From assembly GCA_011525875.1 (NCBI GenBank), contig WYBN01000008.1, positions 23,643 to 87,642 on the forward strand: 64,000 bases of DNA. The letters run 5' to 3'. Below are positions 10,165-18,958 of the stretch, piece after piece. Position numbers and translations under genes: made by a program. Below the pieces are notes generated by a model. That model worked only from the letters and a program-made list of their open reading frames with translations, searched no databases and was not told where the DNA came from. Source of the DNA: Melioribacteraceae bacterium (lineage in GTDB: Bacteria > Bacteroidota > Ignavibacteria > Ignavibacteriales > Melioribacteraceae). Every line of letters begins with the position of its first letter. Positions within the stretch are counted from its first letter, which is position 1.

Positions 10165-11505
10165 ATGAATAAGAAAATTGTTAATAGTTACGAGGCAGCA
10201 GAAGTAATCACAGGGTTAGGAGAGGAATTTGCTCTGGTGAAAAATCCATACTATATCTACTCCCCTTATGAAATTTATCCGCTTGCAAAAAAGATAACCG
10301 ACCCCGTAGATAAATTACATGCAGTGGTAATGGACATGGATGGAACTACCACGACTACCGAACAGATATGCATTCACTCACTCGAATATATGATTAGGAA
10401 AATGAGCGGCAAAATGAGTAAGAATGAATGGACGGGTCTTGATAGTCAACTCGATTACCCGAATATAATCGGGAACAGTACTACCAGGCATGTTGAATTT
10501 CTTATTAGTAAGTATACCGGAATAATTTCTTCAAGGGAAGTTTTAAAGTCATTTATCCATGCTGCCATTTGGACTCTGTGTTTCGGAAAAGATACAAGAA
10601 GAATTGATGAAGTAAAAAATAATCTGCGCATGTTAAATCTTGAAATAGATGCCGAAAGGCTGAAACCATGCAAGTCTAATTCATCCTTTGTACAAATCTC
10701 CGAAGAAATCACGCGCTTTAATGAAAAGAATTATTCAGAACTTCAACATACATTATTGGTTAGGCTTGGTATAGATATTTATTACCAACGTTATCATGAA
10801 CTTCTAGATAGAATCAAATTAGGCGAATCGGAACTAATCGCCACCGAGATCTTCAGCGATAAAGGCAAAAACTTGATCGAACCAATGCCCGGTGTCGGTA
10901 TATTTCTTTCAATTATAAAAGGATGGCTGGATGACGAGACCGGCAATCTGCTTGACAGCCTTTACCCTGAATTTAAGAAAGACTTAACTATTAAAAAAAA
11001 TATAAAAAGAATCGCTAAGGTTTTTTCTGTCAATCCTGCCAAGACTGCTATTGTAACTTCATCAATTTTTTACGAAGCAGACATAGTGATGACAGAAGTC
11101 TTTAATCTTCTGCAAAAACAAATAAGCGAATGGGACATTTCGCGCGAGAGAAAGGATTTTCTTAAGACTAAATTCAGCGATTATCGAAATATCTATGATA
11201 CCTTCGTCACCGCAAGCGACTCAAGCGAAATAAGGCTGAAACCTCACCGCGATCTCTACAGTATAGCCCTTCATCAGCTGAATATTGCAAAAGAAAATTT
11301 TTCGAAGGTTATGGGAATTGAAGATAGCGAAAGCGGCACAATTGCAATTCGAGCCGCCGGTATTGGAATATGTGTAGCTGTGCCATTCGCAGAAACTTCC
11401 GGACATAATCTTAGTGCTGCATCTTGCGTATTACATGCAGGCCTACCCGAATTATTGTTAGATAAGAATGTTTTTATTAATCTATCTTCTGAAGGATATT
11501 TTTAA
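10165..11505 (+). CDS. Large HAD-superfamily hydrolase
   Basis: A 446-residue protein. HAD motif I is VVMDMDGTTTTTE (about residues 53-65), motif II VTSS near 293, motif III lysine in IRLKPHRDLY, and motif IV IEDSESG. The core is like beta-phosphoglucomutase and phosphoglycolate phosphatase, but about 220 residues sit between motif I and motif II, much more than the usual cap, and about 50 residues precede motif I. A phosphatase or phosphomutase acting on a sugar phosphate is likely. It is followed directly by the GH38 gene start at 11506, so the two are translationally adjacent. Confidence 0.75.
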   Translation: MNKKIVNSYEAAEVITGLGEEFALVKNPYYIYSPYEIYPLAKKITDPVDKLHAVVMDMDGTTTTTEQICIHSLEYMIRKMSGKMSKNEWTGLDSQLDYPNIIGNSTTRHVEFLISKYTGIISSREVLKSFIHAAIWTLCFGKDTRRIDEVKNNLRMLNLEIDAERLKPCKSNSSFVQISEEITRFNEKNYSELQHTLLVRLGIDIYYQRYHELLDRIKLGESELIATEIFSDKGKNLIEPMPGVGIFLSIIKGWLDDETGNLLDSLYPEFKKDLTIKKNIKRIAKVFSVNPAKTAIVTSSIFYEADIVMTEVFNLLQKQISEWDISRERKDFLKTKFSDYRNIYDTFVTASDSSEIRLKPHRDLYSIALHQLNIAKENFSKVMGIEDSESGTIAIRAAGIGICVAVPFAETSGHNLSAASCVLHAGLPELLLDKNVFINLSSEGYF

Positions 11506-14289
11506 ATGGATGAAAAGATTTATCATGTAATTTCAAATACTCACTGGGATAGAGAGTGGCGTTTTTCATTCCAAAGAAACCGGCAGATGCTTGTAGATAT
11601 GATTGATGCAGTTCTCGATATCTTGGAAAAGAAACCCGCATACAGAGCCTTTCATCTTGACAGCCAGTCAATTGTTCTTAGAGATTACACTTTAATCAAA
11701 CCGCAAAACATGAAAAGAATCCGGAAGCTTGTTCAAGAAAATAGACTGCTCATCGGACCGTGGTACATTCTGCCAGAAGAATTTCAAGTTGGCGGAGAAA
11801 ATTTGATTCGTAATCTTCTATTAGGTCATAGAACCTCACATGAATACGGAGGGGTTTCGAAAATAGGTTACTCCCCTTTTTCATGGGGTCAGATTTCGCA
11901 ACTCCCTCAGATCTACAAAGGATTCGGTATCAATTTAATTATGTTTTACCGTGGAATTAATTCACTTGACAGCAAATATGCTGAGTTTCTTTGGGAAGGA
12001 GCCGACGGCACAAAATCTCTATCTTCAAGATTTTCTACAATGCCCCGGTATAATTTTTATTTTTACATTTATAGACCGGTCGTTCATAATGAAGGTCTTT
12101 ACGATATTGAATATGACTGGTTTCGGGGCGGAACTCCTTTCCATTTCGCTGATAAACTTCAAGCAGACGAAGATTATTTTATTATAAACCCTGCAGATCA
12201 GTATTTCGAACAAAATATTGTTCCGCAAGTCGAAGAGATAAGAAGAGTCCAAGACAAAGATTTCACGACAAAGCATGTTATTTGGATGGAAGGACACGAC
12301 TCGAGTGGACCTAACGCCAAAACAATTAGGATAATAAACGATATTAAGAAACTTTTTCCGGGGATTAAAGTAATTCATAGTACTTTAGAACACTATGCCG
12401 ACGAACTCCAAAAATCACTCTGGGGCAAAAAATTGAAGCTTGTTAAAGGGGAGAGGAGAAGCTCGCAGTTTGATAGACGAAGCGGTAATTTATATGGTTA
12501 TACCACCTCGGCAAGAATGTATTTAAAGCAGAAAAACTTCGAATCAGAAAAACTTCTTCAGTATTATGCCGAGCCTTTCAACTCAATTTCGAATTTACTT
12601 GGGCGCGACACTAATGATAAATATATCGATACTTCGTGGGAACTTTTGGTGCAGAATTCGGCTCATGATTCTATTGGTGGTTGCAGCCTTGATGATATAC
12701 ACGCCGATATGATGAACAGATACAAACATTCCGATGAAATTGCGAAAGGAGTAATTGAGAGATCGTTCAAGCATATAATAAAAAATTTGGATACCTCACT
12801 ATTAGATAAGGATATTAATAATGAGAAAATATTTCTGACTGTATTTAATCCAAATACATTCCGCCGAAGTGAAATAATAGAAGCATACATAGACATACCG
12901 GTTAACTTGGATAAAGGCAGCCTGCAGATACTCGACAAAAATTCCCAGCTCGCTGTTGAAATATTGGATAGAAAAGAATATAAACCGGTTGTTGAACAGA
13001 TGATTGACCGCCCTATGTTTATAAGTATGTTCAGATACCATGTGTTATTTTCAGCGCAAGATATTCCCTCTTTAGGATATAAAACTTTTATTGTAAATCC
13101 GGTACTTAAAACAAAATTAAAACAAAAGCGCTTATTAAAAATAACGTCCCGGCAGCCTGTGATGGAAAACGATTATTTGAAAATTAAATTTAATCGGGAC
13201 GGAACGTATAATTTAACCCATAAACTTCTTCGTAGACGTCAAAAAAACTTAGCATATTTTTATGACGAGGGCGAATCTGGGCATGCTTGGGTAAATAAGC
13301 CTTTACCTCCCTTCTACTCTACACTGAATACTAAAGCAAAATTTGAAATCATTCAAAACAATTCTTTGGCTGCCACGGTTTTGGTCAAACACAAACTGCT
13401 TCTGCCAATAAACTTAGATCAGAGAAGACAGCATAAACAAAAGAAGGTAAATGTTAGTGTTAATCTATTAGTAACGATAAAACGATTTTCCGACACCCTT
13501 GAAATGAAGATTATAACAGATAATAAAATTGAGTCTCACAGGTTGAGAGTTATGTTCCCTACTATTGCTGAAGCTTCTTTCTCATGGGGAGAAGGACAGT
13601 TTGACGTTGTCAGAAGACCTGTTAAAAGAATTAATTCTGAGGGCTGGATTGAACAACCGATGTATGACTACCCCATGCACCAGTTTGTTGAGGTATCAAG
13701 CGGAAAGATTGGTTCGGCTGTTTTTGTCAGAGGGCTAAAAGAATATGAAGTTAAAGACGATAAAAATAGAACCCTTGCCGTCACTCTGATCAGAGGTTTT
13801 GAAAATGTTATTGCGCCCAGCTCAGTTCAAGATTTTACCGATCAGAAAGGTTCGCAATGTCTCGGAGAAAATACTTTTGAACTGGCATATAACCTGCACG
13901 CCGGGGATTGGGTTAAAGGAATGATTTATGAAAAAGCATTGAACTATAATAACGAGCTGAGACTTGTTCAACACGGTTCTTCTGCTGGGAAACTTCCAAT
14001 AGAAAAAAGTTTTATCTCAATAGACGACGGCAATATCATTTTAAGCTGCCTTAAGGAATCAGAAAATAAAGATGGGAGCCTAATAATGAGGATTTATAAT
14101 CCAACAACAAAAAAAATCAAAACGCAGGTTGGATTTGGATTCGATATATTATCAATTGCAGAAGTTACACTGGAAGAATTATTCATTAAGAGAATAAAAT
14201 CTGCGAAAACTTTTTTCGAAACTGAACTGAATAAAAAAGAAATAAAAACATTTCGTATAATTTTTGAGGAGGAAAGCAAACTAAAATGA
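11506..14289 (+). CDS. GH38-like alpha-mannosidase family protein with altered active site
   Basis: A 927-residue protein without signal peptide. The N-terminal GH38 domain carries the zinc-ligand motif SNTHWDREWRF (His13, Asp15), then GPWYILPEEFQVGGENLIRNLLLG and GYSPFSWGQISQLPQI. In characterised GH38 enzymes this last motif is GYxPDsFGxxxQxPQI and its Asp is both nucleophile and zinc ligand; here it is Phe125. The other zinc His appears in QNSAHDSIGGCS (His387). A middle three-helix region and C-terminal beta domains follow. The expected role is release of alpha-mannose from glycans; with Phe125 the activity is uncertain. The stop overlaps the GH94 start by 4 bases. Confidence 0.8.
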   Translation: MDEKIYHVISNTHWDREWRFSFQRNRQMLVDMIDAVLDILEKKPAYRAFHLDSQSIVLRDYTLIKPQNMKRIRKLVQENRLLIGPWYILPEEFQVGGENLIRNLLLGHRTSHEYGGVSKIGYSPFSWGQISQLPQIYKGFGINLIMFYRGINSLDSKYAEFLWEGADGTKSLSSRFSTMPRYNFYFYIYRPVVHNEGLYDIEYDWFRGGTPFHFADKLQADEDYFIINPADQYFEQNIVPQVEEIRRVQDKDFTTKHVIWMEGHDSSGPNAKTIRIINDIKKLFPGIKVIHSTLEHYADELQKSLWGKKLKLVKGERRSSQFDRRSGNLYGYTTSARMYLKQKNFESEKLLQYYAEPFNSISNLLGRDTNDKYIDTSWELLVQNSAHDSIGGCSLDDIHADMMNRYKHSDEIAKGVIERSFKHIIKNLDTSLLDKDINNEKIFLTVFNPNTFRRSEIIEAYIDIPVNLDKGSLQILDKNSQLAVEILDRKEYKPVVEQMIDRPMFISMFRYHVLFSAQDIPSLGYKTFIVNPVLKTKLKQKRLLKITSRQPVMENDYLKIKFNRDGTYNLTHKLLRRRQKNLAYFYDEGESGHAWVNKPLPPFYSTLNTKAKFEIIQNNSLAATVLVKHKLLLPINLDQRRQHKQKKVNVSVNLLVTIKRFSDTLEMKIITDNKIESHRLRVMFPTIAEASFSWGEGQFDVVRRPVKRINSEGWIEQPMYDYPMHQFVEVSSGKIGSAVFVRGLKEYEVKDDKNRTLAVTLIRGFENVIAPSSVQDFTDQKGSQCLGENTFELAYNLHAGDWVKGMIYEKALNYNNELRLVQHGSSAGKLPIEKSFISIDDGNIILSCLKESENKDGSLIMRIYNPTTKKIKTQVGFGFDILSIAEVTLEELFIKRIKSAKTFFETELNKKEIKTFRIIFEEESKLK

Positions 14290-16691
14290 TTTCCAACAAA
14301 TATGGTTTTTTTAGTGATGATAAAAGAGAATTTATAATAACAAATCCTAAGACACCGCGTCCATGGTTCAATTATATGTGGAATGAAAAGTACGCTGGTT
14401 TAATTTCTCATACTGGAGGCGGGTTTAGCTTTTTTGAAAGCCCTCGTGATAATAGAATCTCAAGAATGCGCTACAACTGTCTGCCCTGGGATAGACCGGG
14501 CAGGTATGTGATAATTAAGGATACAGCTTCGAAAGATTACTGGTCTCTAAGCTGGGCGCCCACTATTGACCGGAATTATGATCATTATGAATGCCGCCAT
14601 GGACAAGGGTACACAAAAATAAAAACAGAGATTTTCGGAATCCGCGGTGAAATAACTTATTTTGTCCCGGAAGATATTAGCTGCGAAATTTGGCGTGTTA
14701 AACTTACTAATCTTTCAAACCAGAGCCGCAATCTCGAGATTTATTCATTCACAGAGTTGATGATGGGTAATGCTCTCAATGACATAATAAATCAACCCAA
14801 TGATAAACATTTTACCGATATTAAATTCAATAATGAATACCAATCCATTATAGCAACACGCCGTTACTGGGTCTTGAATAAAAAAGTTTCTGTCGCACAG
14901 CCGAATATCGACTGGAAATACAATTTACTTTTTACGATGACGAATGAAATAACTGGTTTCGATGGAAGTCTTGATAAATTTATAGGCAGGTGGCGATCAG
15001 AGGCTAATCCTCAATCAATTGAAGATGGTAGAATGAATAACTCTGAAATTACAGCAGGCGAACCGGTTGCGGCGCTGCAGTCTAAACTTACTCTTGCACC
15101 AGGGGAAACAAATGATTTTGCGGTGATACTTGCTATCGCCCCGAAATCGGAGCAAAATCCATTCGAATTACTGAACTGGGCTAAACTGAAAAACATTCAT
15201 TTTATTGACGATAAATTCGGACAGGTGAAAAACAAATGGAATAAGTATTTAAATAATATAGAAGTAAACACCCCAGACGAGAAATTCAATACAATGCTTA
15301 ACGTTTGGAATCAATACCAAGCTGCCGTTACATTTGATATGGCGCGCAACAGCGGTTATTACCATGGCGGGTTATTATTCGGTACGGGTATGAGGGATCA
15401 ATTTCAGGATATTCTCGGCACGGTTATTTCAGAACCACAGCGCGTGCGCTCACGACTGATAAACGCACTTCAATATCAGTTCAGTAACGGATCAACTCTC
15501 CATAATTTTTTTAAGCTTACGGGTACTGGAGAGAAAACAAATCACTCCGATACTCCGCTTTGGATTCCATTTGGTTTAGTCGAATATATTAACGAAACCG
15601 GGGACATATCAATATTGGATGAAAGGGTTAAATATTATGATGAAGGCGTAGGAACAGTCTATGAACACATGTCCAAAGCATTAGATTTTTCACTTGCAAC
15701 ATGCACAGAACGAGGAATGCCAAAAATTATGAACGGTGACTGGAACGACACATTAGACCATATCGGGCCTAAAGGCAAAGGAGAAACTGTCTGGGGAGCA
15801 TTCTTTTTGGCTTATGTGCTGAAGAAATCTTTTGAGATTATCGAAGCACGCAATGACTCTGCAAAAATAGCTCAGTACAAATCTGCTTATGAAAAATTAC
15901 AAAGAATTACTAATGAATATTGCTGGGATAATCAATGGTATTTGCGGGCTTTTAAAGATAATGGTGAACCTGTCGGATCATCCAAAAATAAGCAGGGTAA
16001 AATTTTCTTGAATACTCAGACCTGGTCGGTGATTTCGGGTTGTGCACCTCAAGAAAGAGCGGATGTTGCTTTAGAATCATGCAAAAAATATCTCCTTACA
16101 CCTTTCGGTATGCAAATAGTCTTCCCATCATTCACTGAAGTCGAAGACGACGTAGGTTTAATTAGCAGATGCGTACCGGGGAAAAAAGAAAACGGTGCCG
16201 TTTTTAATCATGCATCCTCATGGTTTATTTTGGCATCTATCATAAACAGAAATGCCGATACAGCTTATGATGTTTATTCGAGAATGCTTCCTTTGAATTC
16301 AGCTAAGGATATAGAGAAATACGAAGTTGAACCTTATGTTTATGCAGAGTATGTGACTAGCCCAGATCATCCAACAATGAATCAAGCCAGTCATTCATGG
16401 TTAACCGGCACTGCTGTTTGGATGCTGAGGATAGGACTTGATTACATACTCGGTTTTAAGACATCATATTACGGAATTACTATGAATCCAAATATCCCCT
16501 CTTCATGGAAGGGCTTCAAAGCAGAAAGAAATTTTCGGGGGAAAAGAATAAAACTGAATGTAAGCAATCCTGATTGTGTCAATAGTTCAATTAAGAATAT
16601 GAAAATCAATGGCAAAGAAGTTGAAAGCAATTTCATAAAGGTGGATGATTTTGACGAAGAGGTAATTAATGTTGATATAATTTTAGGATAA
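14286..16691 (+). CDS. GH94 glycoside phosphorylase (cellobiose/chitobiose phosphorylase family)
   Basis: An 801-residue cytoplasmic enzyme that splits a beta-linked disaccharide with phosphate to give a sugar 1-phosphate. It has an N-terminal beta-sandwich (GYGFFS-type start, then LPWDRPGRYVIIKD), an (alpha/alpha)6 barrel with RDQFQDILG and the catalytic-acid motif NGDWNDTLDHIGPKGKGETVW (Asp485-Asp488), then CVPGKKENGAVFNHASSW and YEVEPYVYAEY, and a C-terminal jelly roll. The length fits cellobiose and N,N'-diacetylchitobiose phosphorylases; the sequence alone does not choose between them. A hexose-phosphate mutase in the same run would handle the product. The start overlaps the GH38 gene. 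Confidence 0.88.
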   Translation: MISNKYGFFSDDKREFIITNPKTPRPWFNYMWNEKYAGLISHTGGGFSFFESPRDNRISRMRYNCLPWDRPGRYVIIKDTASKDYWSLSWAPTIDRNYDHYECRHGQGYTKIKTEIFGIRGEITYFVPEDISCEIWRVKLTNLSNQSRNLEIYSFTELMMGNALNDIINQPNDKHFTDIKFNNEYQSIIATRRYWVLNKKVSVAQPNIDWKYNLLFTMTNEITGFDGSLDKFIGRWRSEANPQSIEDGRMNNSEITAGEPVAALQSKLTLAPGETNDFAVILAIAPKSEQNPFELLNWAKLKNIHFIDDKFGQVKNKWNKYLNNIEVNTPDEKFNTMLNVWNQYQAAVTFDMARNSGYYHGGLLFGTGMRDQFQDILGTVISEPQRVRSRLINALQYQFSNGSTLHNFFKLTGTGEKTNHSDTPLWIPFGLVEYINETGDISILDERVKYYDEGVGTVYEHMSKALDFSLATCTERGMPKIMNGDWNDTLDHIGPKGKGETVWGAFFLAYVLKKSFEIIEARNDSAKIAQYKSAYEKLQRITNEYCWDNQWYLRAFKDNGEPVGSSKNKQGKIFLNTQTWSVISGCAPQERADVALESCKKYLLTPFGMQIVFPSFTEVEDDVGLISRCVPGKKENGAVFNHASSWFILASIINRNADTAYDVYSRMLPLNSAKDIEKYEVEPYVYAEYVTSPDHPTMNQASHSWLTGTAVWMLRIGLDYILGFKTSYYGITMNPNIPSSWKGFKAERNFRGKRIKLNVSNPDCVNSSIKNMKINGKEVESNFIKVDDFDEEVINVDIILG

Positions 16692-16704
16692 AGACAGTGA
16701 GGTA

Positions 16705-18357
16705 ATGATGAAAAAAATATTCTTGTTTTTGGTTTTTATTAATGCTGTTGTTCACTCTCAACAAATCTCATGGACGGAGATTACCCCGCAATATGATTTG
16801 CCGGAAGGGGTAAAATTATATGAGGGCAGCAGATCAAGCCCTGTTCTGCTTGTTTATTATCTTGATGCAGATCTCAATAAAGAAAATCTTACCGTCCGCC
16901 CGTACATCGGAAATCCGGCGGTTGTTCAAATATTCACAAGCAGAGTCGGTGCTTATGCGGCGATCAATGGAGGATTTTTCGACCAGACTTCTGGAGCGTC
17001 ATTATCTTCCGTAATTTATCCAGGTGAGGTGAAAGCAGCTAATGTTTCTTCTCTTGTAAGGTCTGGGAAATCATACCCTGTAATCAGAAGTATCTTTGGA
17101 ATGAATCAAGACGGTTCTTTTGCGGTAAATTGGATTTATCATTTTGGAGGCGGAGTAGAAAATATTTATAAATTCGACCAGCCGATTCAATATAGTAACA
17201 ATGATCCGACTCCAAAATCCGCACCTTCAAAAAGCAGCGGAGTTCAATATGAGGAATTATTATTAGGAATCGGCGGCGCACCAACCCTTGTAAAAAATTC
17301 ACAACCGAACATCACATACAATGAAGAGATAATGTGGGGTTCCGGCGTAGGTCTCGAAAATACCGACCCGAGAACTGCAGTAGGATACACCGCGGATAAT
17401 CATGTGATAATGCTTACAGCTAAAGGAAGGACAAGCGACAGCTACGGCGTCAGTTTAATTGAACTTGCAGATATAATGATCTCTCTGGGTTGCGTTGAAG
17501 CCGTCAACCTGGATGGCGGCGGTTCGACTCAAATGTCAGTGGGAAATACTCCTGTTTTATCTTCGACACGTCCCGTGCCTACAATTTTAGCTGTAGTGCA
17601 TAAGGATTCTTTAAATATACCAAAGGAACCCTTATTTGAAAAAATAATAGATACTGAAGACGATGAAGCTGAGGCTTATGGAACGGGATGGTTTGCAAGT
17701 GCAAACGACGGATATTACGGCGGAACAAAGGCGATGTTGAATACTGTTGGAGACGGAACAAATTACTATAAATTTGCAGCTGAGTTAAACGGTCCTGCTG
17801 AATATGAAGTTTACGGCTGGTGGGTTGCAGCATCCAATCGATGCACAGACACTCCCTTTATCATCAGTCATGCCGGAGGTTCCGATACCGTAAGAATTGA
17901 TCAAACTAAAAATGGATCTGTCTGGTACAAAATCGGCAACTATAACTTCGGATCCGATCAGCAAGAATCGGTTATTATCTCCAATGCCGGGACCCAGGGA
18001 ACTTATGTTGTTGCAGATGCCGTAAGGTTTCTGTCTTATGATCCCAAAAGCATAACCGGATTAAAGCAAGAGCCGGCTAATTTACAAATCAACAGTTACG
18101 AGTTATTCCAGAATTATCCGAACCCTTTCAATCCTGCAACAGTGTTTTCGTTTTCGCTGAAATATCGTTCGAGTGTATTAATTAGTATCACCGATGTTCT
18201 CGGGAGAGTTGCAGCTGTGCTTGACATGGGCGAAATGTCTCCAGGGAAACATTATTACGAATTTGATGCAGCCGGGTTCGCAAGCGGACTTTATTTTTAT
18301 TCGCTGATTATCGACGGCATTTATAAGGTTTCTAGAAAAATGCTGCTGATAAAATAA
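16705..18357 (+). CDS. Secreted phosphodiester glycosidase (NAGPA domain) with type IX sorting domain
   Basis: A 550-residue exported protein. It has a signal peptide at residues 1-19 (KKIFLFLVFINAVVHSQ) and a NAGPA/phosphodiester glycosidase domain at about 45-300, with AAINGGFFD, DPRTAVGY and VNLDGGGSTQM. A golvesin-like beta domain follows at about 310-450 (GTGWFASANDGYYGG...VVADAVRF). The C-terminal sorting domain begins near 467 (LFQNYPNPFNPATVFSF) and ends SRKMLLIK. NAGPA proteins remove GlcNAc from 1-phosphodiester links in animals, and bacterial relatives act on glycan phosphodiesters. It is the last gene of the glycan run and the only one clearly sent outside the cell. Start ATGATG; the first ATG is used here. 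Confidence 0.85.
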   Translation: MMKKIFLFLVFINAVVHSQQISWTEITPQYDLPEGVKLYEGSRSSPVLLVYYLDADLNKENLTVRPYIGNPAVVQIFTSRVGAYAAINGGFFDQTSGASLSSVIYPGEVKAANVSSLVRSGKSYPVIRSIFGMNQDGSFAVNWIYHFGGGVENIYKFDQPIQYSNNDPTPKSAPSKSSGVQYEELLLGIGGAPTLVKNSQPNITYNEEIMWGSGVGLENTDPRTAVGYTADNHVIMLTAKGRTSDSYGVSLIELADIMISLGCVEAVNLDGGGSTQMSVGNTPVLSSTRPVPTILAVVHKDSLNIPKEPLFEKIIDTEDDEAEAYGTGWFASANDGYYGGTKAMLNTVGDGTNYYKFAAELNGPAEYEVYGWWVAASNRCTDTPFIISHAGGSDTVRIDQTKNGSVWYKIGNYNFGSDQQESVIISNAGTQGTYVVADAVRFLSYDPKSITGLKQEPANLQINSYELFQNYPNPFNPATVFSFSLKYRSSVLISITDVLGRVAAVLDMGEMSPGKHYYEFDAAGFASGLYFYSLIIDGIYKVSRKMLLIK

Positions 18358-18364
18358 CCATGGG

Positions 18365-18381
18365 GATATCTACCAGATATC
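18365..18381 (+). terminator. Weak AT-rich hairpin after the NAGPA gene
   Basis: Seven-bp stem GATATCT / AGATATC around ACC, followed by GAATATTTTT. It is placed where the 2140-18357 run should end, but the stem is AT-rich and the T tract is broken. Confidence 0.35.
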
Positions 18382-18413
18382 GAATATTTTTAAAATCTTA
18401 AAGGTGAAAGACG

Positions 18414-18887
18414 ATGATTACTATGAATCCAAAAGAATACTTCCCTCCAATGCATACTGCCGAACATATATTAAATTCAATTATGGTGAAAATGTTTGAT
18501 AGAGGCAGGTCTTTCAGCAATCACATAGAAAAGAAGAAGTCCAAATGCGATTACCACTTTGACAGAAACTTAACCAGTGAAGAGATCGGCAAAATTGAAA
18601 CTGATGTGAATTTTATTATAAACAAAAATATTGACATCACCGAGGAATTCATACCGCGGCAGGAAGCCGGGCAAAAATATAATCTAATCAATCTGCCCGA
18701 TCAATCTGGAGAAACAATGAGGATCATTCACATAGGAGAATATGATTCATGCCCTTGCAGCGGTGTTCATGTCAAGAACACATCGGATATAGGCGCATTT
18801 AAAATCATTTCTACGGGATTCGATAATAATGTTCTCCGTATCAGGTTCAAATTAGACCGGTCGCAAATAACTCATATAGTTTATTGA
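18414..18887 (+). CDS. AlaX-like trans-acting tRNA editing domain protein
   Basis: A 157-residue protein matching the second additional domain (tRNA_SAD) shared by AlaRS, ThrRS and free-standing AlaX. The two zinc-site motifs are present: HTAEHILN (HxxxH) near residue 17 and CPCSGVHV (CxxxH) near residue 115. Such proteins deacylate mischarged tRNA, mainly Ser- or Gly-tRNA(Ala). The length fits the short AlaX type without the N-terminal C-Ala-like part. Start ATG 18414 (AAAGGTGAAAGACG upstream); a second in-frame ATG lies at 18423. It is a single gene ahead of the hybrid kinase. Confidence 0.85.
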   Translation: MITMNPKEYFPPMHTAEHILNSIMVKMFDRGRSFSNHIEKKKSKCDYHFDRNLTSEEIGKIETDVNFIINKNIDITEEFIPRQEAGQKYNLINLPDQSGETMRIIHIGEYDSCPCSGVHVKNTSDIGAFKIISTGFDNNVLRIRFKLDRSQITHIVY

Positions 18888-18958
18888 AAATTTATTTAAA
18901 TTGTAATTTGAAATAAGTATTTTAACGAATCAAATAAACGATTTAATTTGAAGGGAAT

